Below, piece by piece: positions 1 to 9,557 of a stretch of DNA of 64,000 bases (position 1 is the stretch's first letter; the number at the start of each line of letters is the position of its first letter). Both the position numbers and the translations under genes were made by a program. Source of the stretch: Flammula alnicola (taxonomy: Eukaryota; Basidiomycota; Agaricomycetes; Agaricales; Strophariaceae); NCBI GenBank assembly GCA_015499995.1, contig JADNRV010000129.1:92069-156068 (forward strand), in the 5' to 3' direction. The notes under the pieces were generated by a model. It worked only from the letters and a program-made list of their open reading frames with translations. It searched no databases and was not told where the DNA came from.

Positions 1-123
1 CACCAGTAGCCTGAGTGATTGCTGCGCTTTTCTCCTCTCGATTAACATGCTCGATGTACCTCAATAGACGCCCTGACAGTGTGACTGAGAAAACTGATAT
101 TGAGAAGTAATTTTATGACTCAC

Positions 124-253
124 CATCGGAGCTATAGACCGGTATTAATTCCTCCATGCCTTTTACAGCTAAATCGGCCTTCTGTGCAAGCTGGGTTTGT
201 GTTTCATCCGGTTCCGGCGGTGCAAAATAGCGGAATACATATTTGAGAAACTC
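124..253 (-). CDS. Internal exon of an unrecognised gene running off the left edge
   Basis: On the minus strand a stretch open in one frame is bounded upstream by an intron-like acceptor (TATGCAG) and downstream by a consensus donor (GGTGAGT). It encodes about 43 residues, rich in acidic and aliphatic residues (segments EFLKYVF, PPEPDETQT, KGMEELIPVY). The rest of the gene would lie outside the window to the left. I do not recognise the family. It could be an exon of a real gene or a chance open stretch; the splice borders are the only support. Confidence 0.25.
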
Positions 254-483
254 CTGCATAATAAAATTCAGTTGTGACACTGATTTAATAATGAAGACAC
301 TGACCATCGCTGAATATTGTGGTATTTAGAAGGAGGACGAAGGCAAGATGATTCACAATTGAAAATTTGCGACTCTTGACTATCCGTCGATCGCTTTCCA
401 AACGGAACCTAACTCTAAGTTGCGGCGTCCACAACAACATTCTGCATTGAAATCCGTAATATTTGTCTATTTGCTGTATTTGC

Positions 484-726
484 ATGCATCAGCGTGCATC
501 AGCATGCCAGTGCGTGATGCTAGCGTGCCAATGCGTGCATTAGCGTGCAGGCGCGTGAGTCTAGCGTGCAGGAGCGTGAGTCTAGCGTGCCATTAGCGTG
601 CATGTGCATGTCGGTGCGTGCCGTAGCGTGCCGTAGCGTGCCGTAGCGTGAGCATTAGCGTGATGATGCGTGCATGGTGCTGGGTCATGCGTGCATGGTG
701 CTGGGTCATGTGTGACATTAGCGTGC
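484..726. repeat. Array of AGCGTGC-type short repeats
   Basis: The core heptamer AGCGTGC and its variants (GCGTGCAT, GCGTGCCG, TGCGTGCAT) recur roughly every 8-15 bases. Perfect sub-repeats are present, such as three adjacent copies of CCGTAGCGTG and two of a GCGTGCATGGTGCTGGGTCA-type unit. The array is GC-rich within AT-richer surroundings. A related array in inverted orientation lies at 1189-1281, so the two may be the subterminal repeats of one transposable element of about 0.8 kb. No clean target duplication was found. Confidence 0.6.
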
Positions 727-1188
727 ACCTCAATTTTAGTCGCAATACTATCCCGAAATGAATGAGACTGGTATCGAGAGCTTCCAGAGAGTAAAGATAA
801 CTCGTTATAAGTACAGACAGCCTTATTTCATTGAGAGTTGGGCAACTTAGAAAATATGTGTTTTCATAGCATTCTGGTCAATTGATCTAATAAAAACAAT
901 TTTCTGGTACTCTTAGTAACTAACATGATCACTACATAGTGTTTTCAGAGGCATTCATCTTCCCGTACCGTTTGTGCGCCGTCTGTTGAAGCACAGAACA
1001 TGCAGTAAGCGGAGTTTGAACTCAACTAGGGTGTGCGGGGAAAATGCCGGTTACAGAATTTGGTCGAATCAATACCTGCCGAGCACAATATATGCTGATC
1101 ACGTATCGAAAACCCAAATCAGGAGTATTTAACTTCATAAACTCTCTTCTACTGAAATATTTTACAGGAGAACATAGGGCGGTTGCGT

Positions 1189-1281
1189 GCCATAGACTCC
1201 CAAGTGCGTGCCATTTGCGTGCAAAGCGTGCACATTGGCACGCTGATGGCACGCTAGTGGCACGCATGCCACGGCAATTTC
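1189..1281. repeat. Inverted counterpart of the AGCGTGC repeat array
   Basis: The segment starts with forward GCGTGCC units and continues with reverse-complement units (GGCACGC, three copies in a row at about 1235-1266). The strand switch makes it locally palindromic and pairs it with the array at 484-726. It ends a few bases before the left border of the 3.35-kb inverted duplication (about 1290). It is absent from the matching place beside copy B. Confidence 0.5.
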
Positions 1282-1289
1282 TCGTTGCC

Positions 1290-4200
1290 CCATCTAAGGT
1301 ACTGATTAGATCAAATCGTGGCTGTGCATGTCCATTTATGGCGAATATGTGCGAACGCAAATCACGCGATGCAGAATTGAGTGCAACCTTGAAGTTGAAC
1401 GTTGAACTTGAACGGGTCACACGGCGCTGCCTCGACGCCTTCCCGAGCAGCCGCATCCCGGGTGCGGCTAGATTGGATTGCCCCAACATCTTAATCTGGC
1501 GCTTAAACTTCAACGGACTGGAATTCGGAAGCGAGGGACCTTCGTGATCAGTACAAGATCAGTAAGTACTATGTAACTCTAAAGCTCGAATCTTACACTG
1601 GAGAAAATGAAGCCAGCCACATCAGATACGTAACCTCAGGCTACGATAACATCGGCTATATGCAACTTTTTCTGTGCCTTCCAGCCAGGCTCGAGGTCTC
1701 TCGAGCGTTTCAGCACTCCCTCAGCGCTCCCGACAGCAACGCAACAATTGATATCACAGCTTTCGCTGCGGTTCAGCCTCACACCTCTATCTTCTCAAGC
1801 ACGACATAAGAACATTGCAGGTCCAGTGAATGAGGGATGAGCTTGATGGTAACAACCGCAAGAAGTCGTCTGGGTTGCATGCTACGGATTTTCGAGCTGT
1901 TGTGACTCTCATCAAGTCTCCAAAGGGATTTTGTAACGAAGGTTCGATCCGACTTATTTTCCCAGTTGATCTTGATGAAAGCCAATAGCATTTGCTACAG
2001 CCGACGGTCACGGCGACGGGCGCAGTCACCGTGTCTTCATGACATAGCCTCAACTATGCGCAAATACCTTCACAATTGCAGTCCCATATACGCATATGGG
2101 CAAGAGAACGGACCTTGACTGGCGAGTATTTAACGACAGTGTTTTTCTAGGATTTACATACATATTCTTCCCTTTTTTTCACTCTGCGTACTACCCACTC
2201 ATGGCCTTTTCCAATATTCATATGCGCAATGTGCTCATCGGCGCTCTTAGCATAATTGTTTGGTCCAGTTCGCGCGTCCTTGCTCAAGGGAACTTTGACT
2301 GGGGATCTGTGCGTACTGCTCTATCCTTCTCGACCCGATCTAATGTAACTCTTCTTATCCAGATTGTGGCGAGCGACAATTTAACATGGGTCAGTTGTTA
2401 CACCCCTCCGCTCCAATGCAGTCGCTTGAACGTAAGATCTTTTTTTCATCATCCGACACACTTCACACTTTCTTATTTTCCTTGGTTGTCATATGTATGT
2501 CTAGGCGCCGATGAACTATTCCGATCCGACGGCAGGATCTTTTTCGCTTGCACTAATTCGTATTCCATCCTCTCTCAACGGAACAGCTGGCTACCGTGGT
2601 CCAGTCCTCTTCAATCCTGGAGGTCCCGGTGGTAGCGGCGTCCAAGCAATTGTGGAAATGGGTGCCCAGCTTTCTGCAGCGATTGGTCCTGAGTTCGATG
2701 TCCTCAGCTTCGATCCACGAGGTAAGTCATGTTTGTTCTTTCGCACTGTGCTCAAACACTTACGCTCCTCCCGCGCTAGGTGTCGCGAACTCTACCCCTG
2801 CTATTTCTTTCTTCCTTACAGATGCTGAGAGAGCTGCTTTCGACTTTGGCCCAAATTCAGAAGATGCGACTGCTACTCCGGATGCGCTCCCTCGTCAGTG
2901 GGCGAATTTCCAGGTGCTTGGTCATTTGGCACAAGATCGGGACAATGGTTCTTTGGCTCATGTAACGACTGACAATGTCGCTCGGGACATGTTGCGCATT
3001 GTTGAGGCCCATGGGGAGACACAGCTCAAGTACTGGGGAACCTCGTACGTTTTTAATTTCCTCGTTCTGCCATAAGGCTTTGACATGAGCTTTTATTTTA
3101 TTTTAGATATGGCAGCGTTCTTGGAGCAACATTTGCAGCGATGTTTCCCGTACGTACATAGTCTAAAAACTCTCTCGATTTTTACTGATTTCTTGTACAG
3201 GATAAGGTCGAGCGGCTTATAATCGATGGTTTGTGCAATTGTAGGTGTATGGTGTATATGTTCTGATCTGGATGCCTAGGCGTTTTGGACATGGAGGGTT
3301 ACTATAACAGTAAGTATTCACCATCATTATTAAAAATTTACATCCTAACCATGGTCATGAAATGCTAGCTGACTGGGCCAACGAAGTTCTCGACACCGAT
3401 AAAGTATTGCAAGGTTTCTTCGACGGGTGCTTCCAGGCTGGTCCCAGCGCTTGTGCCTTCTATGCCAACAGCTCTGCAGCTATTTCACGCAACCTGGACG
3501 CTCTCTATAACCAGGTCCTCGCTCAGCCAGTCCCGGCGTACGCCTCATCCTTACCTGAGTACGGCGTCGTCGACCACGCTACTTTGAAGAATGCCATATC
3601 CAGCTCCTTTTATACCCCTTACAACTCCTTTGCCACTCTCGCTCAAGGGCTTGCTGATCTGCAAAACGGCAATGGAAGTGTCCTGTTCCAGCTCTCTTCA
3701 CCCTACGTCAGCGAGGATGTCGCTGCGATCGCATGTGGGGATGGGAAACAGGTCACGGACGATGCTGATGCTCTGAAGGCGTATGCTCAAAGTATTAGCA
3801 ACATCTCAAGCTTCTCTAGTATTGTGGCTGGTATCCGTACCCTGTGCTCGTAAGCCCGTATGCAGTAATCTTTGATTATGATTCTGACACCAGTGCATTC
3901 ATTCTCAAGGGGATGGCGCATACACCCGGACAACTTTAAAGGTGTGTCGAGTTCAGCTTTGCCGTGGTATCTCCGCTGAAAGTGTTGTCAAGGCCCTATC
4001 ATGGGTAACACTAGTTTCCCACTCCTGATCATCGGTAACACGGCTGGTGGGTGTCATTCCTCACTTTGTAAATGCAGTTGATCTAACATGACAATTCGTT
4101 CGCAGATCCTGTAACACCTCTGGTCGGGTAAGTAAACATCTTCACTCCATGACGTGGGGTATTCATAAACGACGTGCTTCCAGTGCAAAGAAAACTGCGC

Positions 4201-4645
4201 AGCAATTCCCGGGTTCCGTTGTCCTTACGCAGGACTCTTTTGGGGTAGGTCAGTCATCATTGGGCGACGATCCTGTCTAATAGACGGACGCTCTGGGATT
4301 ATCTCACAGCACACCTCATTTGCCGCTCCGTCGGAGTGTACGATTGGGCATGTTCAGCAGTATTTCCAGAACGGGACTCTCCCAGCTGCTGGAACCGTTT
4401 GCCCAGTGACGGCCGCGCTCTTCCCAGCGCCTTCCACGGTGACCTCCAGGGCACCCGCTCAGCGACGCTGGGGAAGCCGGCTTTGGCACGGCTTTGCCGG
4501 AGCGGCGATCTCTCCATTGATTTAATAGATATGATGTTCTCTGGTGTGATCCTTATATCATCACTACCGCTGATCATCCTTTTACTATGAGCAGGTCTCT
4601 CCACTCTTTACATAGATCAATTGGTATATATACTCAATATATGCT
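1290..4645. repeat. Arm A of a 3.35-kb inverted segmental duplication
   Basis: This block is repeated in reverse-complement orientation at 30950-34354. Similarity starts at the CATCTAAGGTACTGATTAG motif and runs through upstream DNA, all 13 exons and introns of the peptidase gene, and ends after the stop near TCAATTGGTATATA. The copies differ by scattered substitutions and a few small intronic indels. Over a 163-residue exon I count 10 amino-acid differences, about 94% identity. Outside the borders the sequences are unrelated. Confidence 0.92.
2201..4525 (+). CDS. Secreted TAP-like serine peptidase, alpha/beta hydrolase fold (copy A)
   Basis: This is a probable extracellular peptidase of the TAP-like group (alpha/beta-hydrolase domain plus C-terminal TAP_C domain), known for removing short N-terminal peptides. 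By-eye exons: 2201-2308, 2363-2431, 2505-2721, 2780-3044, 3107-3149, 3201-3228, 3280-3309, 3369-3849, 3910-3941, 3993-4046, 4106-4127, 4184-4244 and 4310-4525. They sum to 1626 nt (541 aa) in one frame. An N-terminal hydrophobic signal sequence ends near LAQG. Family marks in order are the oxyanion region FNPGGPGGSG, the nucleophile elbow GTSYG (Ser220), the acid in IGNTADPV (Asp443) and the base in FGHTSF (His471). The triad is complete, so the gene looks functional. A near-identical inverted copy lies at 31070-33397. ATG at 2222 is an alternative start. Confidence 0.9.
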
Positions 4646-4845
4646 ATGTGGTCCCAGGCGGAACTGTTATGCACTTTTGATCTAATCCTTGTTCGACCTC
4701 CACGTTGTCCTCTCTCTCCAAGAGCATAAGTTACCTACGGGTGTACGCTGGAGCATATACCGTACCGTAGCATTCGTAGCAAAATGTCTCCAGGTATGGT
4801 CATCGTACCCGTATGTAATACGGTATCAGTAAAGTGTAGTACATG

Positions 4846-5640
4846 TCCACCATCCTCACACGCACCTCCGCCAACCTCTTCATCACAGGCTGTGCCCTCC
4901 TCGTGGCGGCTTTCATCCAAGCTGGAACGATTCGTTTCAGCGTGTCGCGCTCATCGTTCTTAACCTCAGCTGGATCAACGCTCTGAGCGCGGTACTGTAC
5001 CTCATCATAGGCACTGTCAACTTTTTCCTACAGGTCTTGACAGGTTCCGGGTGCTCGAGATGGGGCGGAGGGAGTGATGAGGATGAAGCGAGCTCCCAAA
5101 CGGTCCTCTAAGACTTTCTATCCGTAGCCCACTTCTCTGGGATGGATGCTTTTGGTATCCTCGAATGGTCGAAGATCAACACATTCGGGGACGAAAGAGA
5201 ATGCACGGCCGGAACTTTCCTCACCCTCTTCGACCGTAAGGTCCCCGTAATGCGCCAATGGCTGAGCGGAGCCTCACTAGCTATATACTCAAACGCCCCG
5301 TTTCCATTCGTCAACATCTTCGTCGTCGCCTTCCTAGGTGTATCCAGGCCGGCGTCCTCTATCTCTTCTTCCTCTGCATCAGCAAAGCACTTCCCAAGGG
5401 TAAAACCGAAGTTCGAAATAGGTTTTTGCTCGTATTCGGAGTGATCATCGTCTCTCTCCTCGAGGTTCTCTTCATCCTGGATACTGAAGTGATGATATCG
5501 CGAAGTGCTGGCTTTGTGCAACCGGGAGAGTCGCAGCGGTCTTTTGGGCAGACTTTGGCGGTGGCGATAATAATCATACCGTTGATAGACACAACGAAAG
5601 CCGTGCATAAGTCTTGGAATGAGCCTGGATGCAGGATGTG
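4846..5640 (+). pseudogene. Decayed polytopic membrane protein gene
   Basis: Hydrophobic segments that look like one multi-spanning fungal membrane protein appear in order but in different frames: LFITGCALLVAAF, then ALIVLNLSWINALSAVLYLI, then a loop with EWSKINTFGDE, then FLLVFGVIIVSLLEVLFI and LAVAIIIIPLIDT. Frame changes near 4950 and 5340 and a stop at about 5109 cannot all be explained by obvious GT-AG introns. I therefore read this as a relic rather than an active gene. It lies between peptidase A and the Rab gene, with no counterpart beside peptidase B. The family resembles uncharacterised Agaricomycete membrane proteins. A missed intron set is the alternative. Confidence 0.45.
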
Positions 5641-5982
5641 GCTCAGTCGGCTTCTTCGTTCAAATAAATTGGCTGTCAGTAACAGATCTGCGGATAAAAT
5701 TTATAAATCACAAATCGAAATCTCACTGTAATTGACCAATACAGTCTTCGATAGTCTCCTAATAGAATAAATTGAGTAGAAATACGATGGTCGATGTCAG
5801 GTTTGGTTATCTTGTGTATCGGGCCGTTCTGTGCGGCAACTGTGCCAGTGCACGGGATTGCCGTGGGGCGGAAGACAAGTGGCTGTGCTCCTACTTTCAG
5901 TTATTTCACCCATCACACAAATGCCTTTCACAACTTCCAACCACATGCACGTCCATCGGAGACGACGACGACGACGGACGAC

Positions 5983-7353
5983 ATGCCTACAGTCAAATTA
6001 GTGGTAATAGGTTCTTCAGGTGTTGGCAAAACGAGTCTCAGAGGAAAGGTGAGGCCCATATCATGTGCAGGACTCGGGTACCTGCTAACAGACGACAGTA
6101 CATCGAAGGTCGCTTTTCCAATGGATACCGAGCAACGATAGGCGCAGACTTTATTACAAAGACCCTGCCACACCCTACAAATGCAGACCAGTCAGTCACC
6201 TTGCAAATTTGGGTCAATAAATCTCTCATCTTCGTCGCGCCAGCAGCTGACCTTCTACGTACGTAGGACACGGCAGGCCAAGAACGATTCTCGAGCCTCT
6301 CAACGGCGTTCTTCCGTGGCGCGGATGCTGCATTGCTCATGTTCGACGTGAACAACCCAGAGACCATGCTCTCGCTCAAGAAGTGGTGGGCCGACTTTTG
6401 TGACAGGGCGCCGCTGGCGGACGAGGACATGAACGACTACTGCTGCGTTGTCGTGGGGAATAAGATCGATATGGTAGGCAAGGGGCAGAGCATAGTGTCA
6501 GAGTCGGAAGCGCTGGAGTTTCTGGATGAGTTGGTGCCTCCTGCGTTGTCGTCGTCGTCGTCCTCCGACAGCCCGTCGTCGGATATCAATGTTCTCCCCC
6601 CGGCTATATCTATCGGGTCTCCAGAGATTCCTCCCCAAAAACCCAACGTACCCTCGACCCGAATCTCAACCTATTCCCATCAATGCCCCATTCCTCGTCC
6701 ATTGCCATCACCCCCCACCACACCCAGGAACCCTTCGGGGGACACTCTCCCAAACACCACCTCTCCAAATCCCGCTCACGCTCCTCGTCGCGGTTCTACG
6801 CCGGCACCCACACGACCACTCACACGACGCTAACCATTTACCACACGCCCTCGTCCTCGCTCTTCGACGTCTACCAGTCCGCACGCTCCTCGCCCGAGCC
6901 GTGGCTCGCCCCAGAGCAGCCGCCCTCGAGCCTGCCTGGTGGGAGCAGCGCCCGCCAGCGGACGGTGACGATGCTGTCAACGGGGAGCACAAGCTCAGGC
7001 AGCGCTGTCACTATCACGCCCAGCCTATTCGCGAGGGAGACCGCCACCGCACGAGCGACGTCCCCCCCTTCGGTTGCCTCTGCCGTGGAGGGACATGCGC
7101 TGCACATGCCCACACCCCCGCTGCCCCCCGAGCGTGGCCCCAAGCTGTTCTTCACGTCGGCGAAGATGGGCGAGGGCGTGAACGATGTGTTTGAGTACAT
7201 CGCGCGCCGGGTGGTGCGGAAGTGGGAGTATGATGAGTGGGTCGATGCACGGACGATGCATTTCCGGAGGCGTCGGGTGGTGGGGATACGATACGCTTGC
7301 AGGGTGAGGGGTGGAGGAGGAGGAAGGTGATGAACGATTGCTGTTCTTCGTGA
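5983..7353 (+). CDS. Rab-type small GTPase with long internal insert; C-terminal frameshift
   Basis: This encodes a Rab/Ypt vesicle-traffic GTPase. Exons: 5983-6048, 6099-6212, 6267-6647 and from 6728 on, with a phase-0 intron 6648-6727. G1 is GSSGVGKTS (residues 10-18), G3 is DTAGQE starting exon 3, and G4 is GNKID. G5 (TSAK) comes only after roughly 200 Ser/Pro/Thr-rich residues, an unusual insert between G4 and G5. In the current frame translation ends at 7330 with a Gly-rich tail and no prenylation cysteines. One missing base in the C run at about 7264 would put the next frame through SGGGDTIRLQ and end in NDCCSS at 7353, the expected Rab double-cysteine tail. The related fragment at 27.96-28.23 kb keeps the undeleted spelling (CATTTCAACGAGG), supporting a real deletion or base-call error here. 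Confidence 0.75.
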
Positions 7354-9130
7354 GAGGGGTGTAATGGCCTTTTTTGTTTTATCTCTATTTATCGGAATTA
7401 TCTACTGGAAGTCTATCAACGTACATACGAGGACATTATGTTTATTACCGTCTCTTTAGTCGTGTAAATGTCAATAAATGAAATCTTTGACCGTAAGCGA
7501 TGAGAATGAGAGGCCTGGGAAGACGCGACTTCTCTTCCTGCAACCACCACCCTCCCTCATCATTTCGTCGACGCTCCGCCTTTGTTAGGTTCTGTAAATC
7601 GACATGCCAGGACCACGCTCGATTTCACCTGTGAGGACACGACCAGCGCCCAAACCACCGAAAATAAGGGAAGATCAAGTTATCATTGCATAGTCTAGGT
7701 GCGTACAAAGACGAATCTTATCTATGGACTACAGCTCATTCCTGGCTCGCAGTGAGTTCGCATGCATCTGATGTCGTTGGGGCGTTCTGGAGATACTGCG
7801 GTATGGTCTTACGGTCAAAGGGTGGAGGTTAGGATGTGCTAACTTCGTTTTCCTCGCGGTCCAGGACGTATTACGAAGCCCTCTACCTACTCCGCAAATG
7901 CCCACCTCATGCTCGACGTCGACGGTCATCAGCATTCGGCGGAGGGTGGTCAACTCTCGAGGCATGGATGGCGGTGACGATGTGGTTCTGCAGTCGATGG
8001 CCTGGCTCCAAGTACGTACCTACGTCGCGACGTTTACTTCTACCCAATGATTTCTTTGGCTCACGTTTCCATGTTCGCAGAAAGTGAAACGGCATCCAAG
8101 GAGTAGCAACCAGAATGAGACGAGAGACGTACCGTCAACCCCGAAAACCTCGACGCTGACGTTCCGCCGTCACCTCCCACCCTACGCTGCCAACAGCCTG
8201 AGCCTGTGTCTGTAACGTCGTTTGCTCGTGGGTCGCGGCTGCTCCGATCTACGTAGAATGAGTGAGAGGAGACGTACGGGCGATCAGGTTAGTACATTCC
8301 TACAACAATGAAAACGAACCCTCGCTTACGTTTTCGCGTTTCAAAGTGCCTAGAACCCCCTATGGACAAGAACGGCGGTCAACAGCAAGCCCAGAAGGAG
8401 GCGAGAGACGCACCGCCAAACCAGCAACCACCGCCCGCATACACCCTCGATGGCTCCGCTCACACCTTCGACATCGAGCAGCAACCTGATCGCGCTTCGT
8501 TCGATGGGTCGTCTGTGCTCGGATTGCGGCATGGGCCAGGCTTGAATTTTAGCACTGGCGCATGCGGGGCAGGATGTACGTGTAAGCTCCATAACTAAAA
8601 CCGCATCCTGGCTTACCTTTCTGGCTCTGCAGCGCACTAACTCGAATCGTAAGAGGACGTTAGACCGGAAACGGTGCCGACGCCCCTTCCTCGTCATGAA
8701 ATGTGCCTGCGGGTTCGTGGTTGTCAGCGGTTCGCTCCTGGGCGGAGGATTTGCGGGTGGGCATGGGCTGAACCGTAGGTGAGAGCGAATCTGGATGGGG
8801 CATCATCGAGAGGGCTGGCAGGTCAGTCCATTTCTAACAACGGTGGCGCGATACTTACTGAGAAGTTCCAGTACTCTGCACATCACGAAACGCCACCTAG
8901 GCTGTCTGTCTTTCTCGCGAACGAGTGGCGCAGTTATGGGTGTGTCGCCCAATCTATACCCTTGCGAGTGCGGTTGTCAGGCGAGCTGGGTGGTGGTGAA
9001 AGAGCAATGGGTAAGTCGACATTGCGCTGTCAAGGCATTCCATAAGTTCATATTATTCGCTAAATGATAATGATATTTATTGTTTCACTACTTTCTAATC
9101 TAGCTTACAAAGCACTAGTTCTGCGTTACA
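7354..9130. other. Stretch without a confident gene; possible small cysteine-rich gene at 8362-8600
   Basis: Most of this stretch is GC-richer than true intergenic DNA, with many GT/AG-like sites, but I recognise no family. The best candidate is an ATG at 8362 on the plus strand. It opens about 79 residues: a Gln/Pro-rich start, then FDGSSVLGLRHGPGLNF and the Cys-rich GACGAGCTC. Possible downstream pieces encode CACGFVVVSGS (about 8699) and CECGCQASW (about 8962). They could be exons of one small Cys-rich protein. Nothing else in the stretch supports a call. Confidence 0.25.
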
Positions 9131-9135
9131 GTAAT
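9131..9135. repeat. Left target-site duplication (GTAAT) of the LTR retrotransposon
   Basis: The five bases GTAAT immediately precede the TGTGACGG start of the 5' LTR and recur at 17891-17895 right after the TCACA end of the 3' LTR. A 5-bp duplication is typical of Ty3/gypsy integrase. Confidence 0.93.
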
Positions 9136-9380
9136 TGTGACGGATCGCCATCTTCCGGTGTTCCGCCTGTCTCATCTTATCTTATCTCATCCACCTTACA
9201 TATCCCTATCCCCCGCGCCCTCGCGTATATCGTATATCCTATGATTACCTAAGTACATGAGCCGTAGAGTATAAATACAGGCCTTCCTCATAGCAGGAAG
9301 GCCGACCTTGAATTCAGCGATTTATCCTGTCTTTTTGGTTTCCGTGTGCCGAGACTCGTGCTTTCTCACGCCTCGTCACA
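9136..9380 (+). repeat. 5' LTR
   Basis: It begins TGTGACGG, ends CGTCACA, and is 245 bp long. It holds a TATA box (TATAAATA, 9270-9277), followed three bases later by a hairpin whose 9-bp arms are GGCCTTCCT (9280-9288) and AGGAAGGCC (9295-9303). The hairpin should lie near the transcript start or in R. Confidence 0.93.
9270..9303 (+). promoter_or_regulatory. LTR TATA box and adjacent hairpin
   Basis: TATAAATA is followed closely by a perfect 9-bp stem with a 6-base loop (CATAGC). The same pair occurs in the 3' LTR at 17780-17813. The TATA box is the likely Pol II promoter of the element. Whether the hairpin serves transcription, packaging or priming cannot be told from sequence. Confidence 0.5.
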
Positions 9381-9557
9381 TATTTTGACAGTTATTGCTC
9401 TATCCGAGTAACGACTCTACCTCGACAACAAAACTCTACAACTACCCACCTCGACGACTTCGCTTTGGATAACCCTGGTTTGATCACCCAGGAATTCCAG
9501 GTCTGTCGTTGAACTCTTTCACAAAACTTACCACACCTACTTTAGACTGCCTGTGCC

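Noticed and set aside
484..726. Possible CRISPR-like array
   Set aside because: The repeats are too short and irregular, spacers are not unique-length, and the DNA is eukaryotic.
1022..1547. Overlapping 163- and 167-codon ORFs on both strands
   Set aside because: They run across the repeat array and the border of the inverted duplication. In arm B the equivalent frame is interrupted and differs, so they are unlikely to be genes.
4299..4604. Alternative frames over the last peptidase exon
   Set aside because: The family-consistent frame (HTSF...GHVQQYF) is the one joined by the 13-exon model; the other two are shadows.
9381..9420. Primer-binding site after the 5' LTR
   Set aside because: The sequence next to the LTR does not match a familiar tRNA 3' end by eye. 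Self-priming is possible but unproven.
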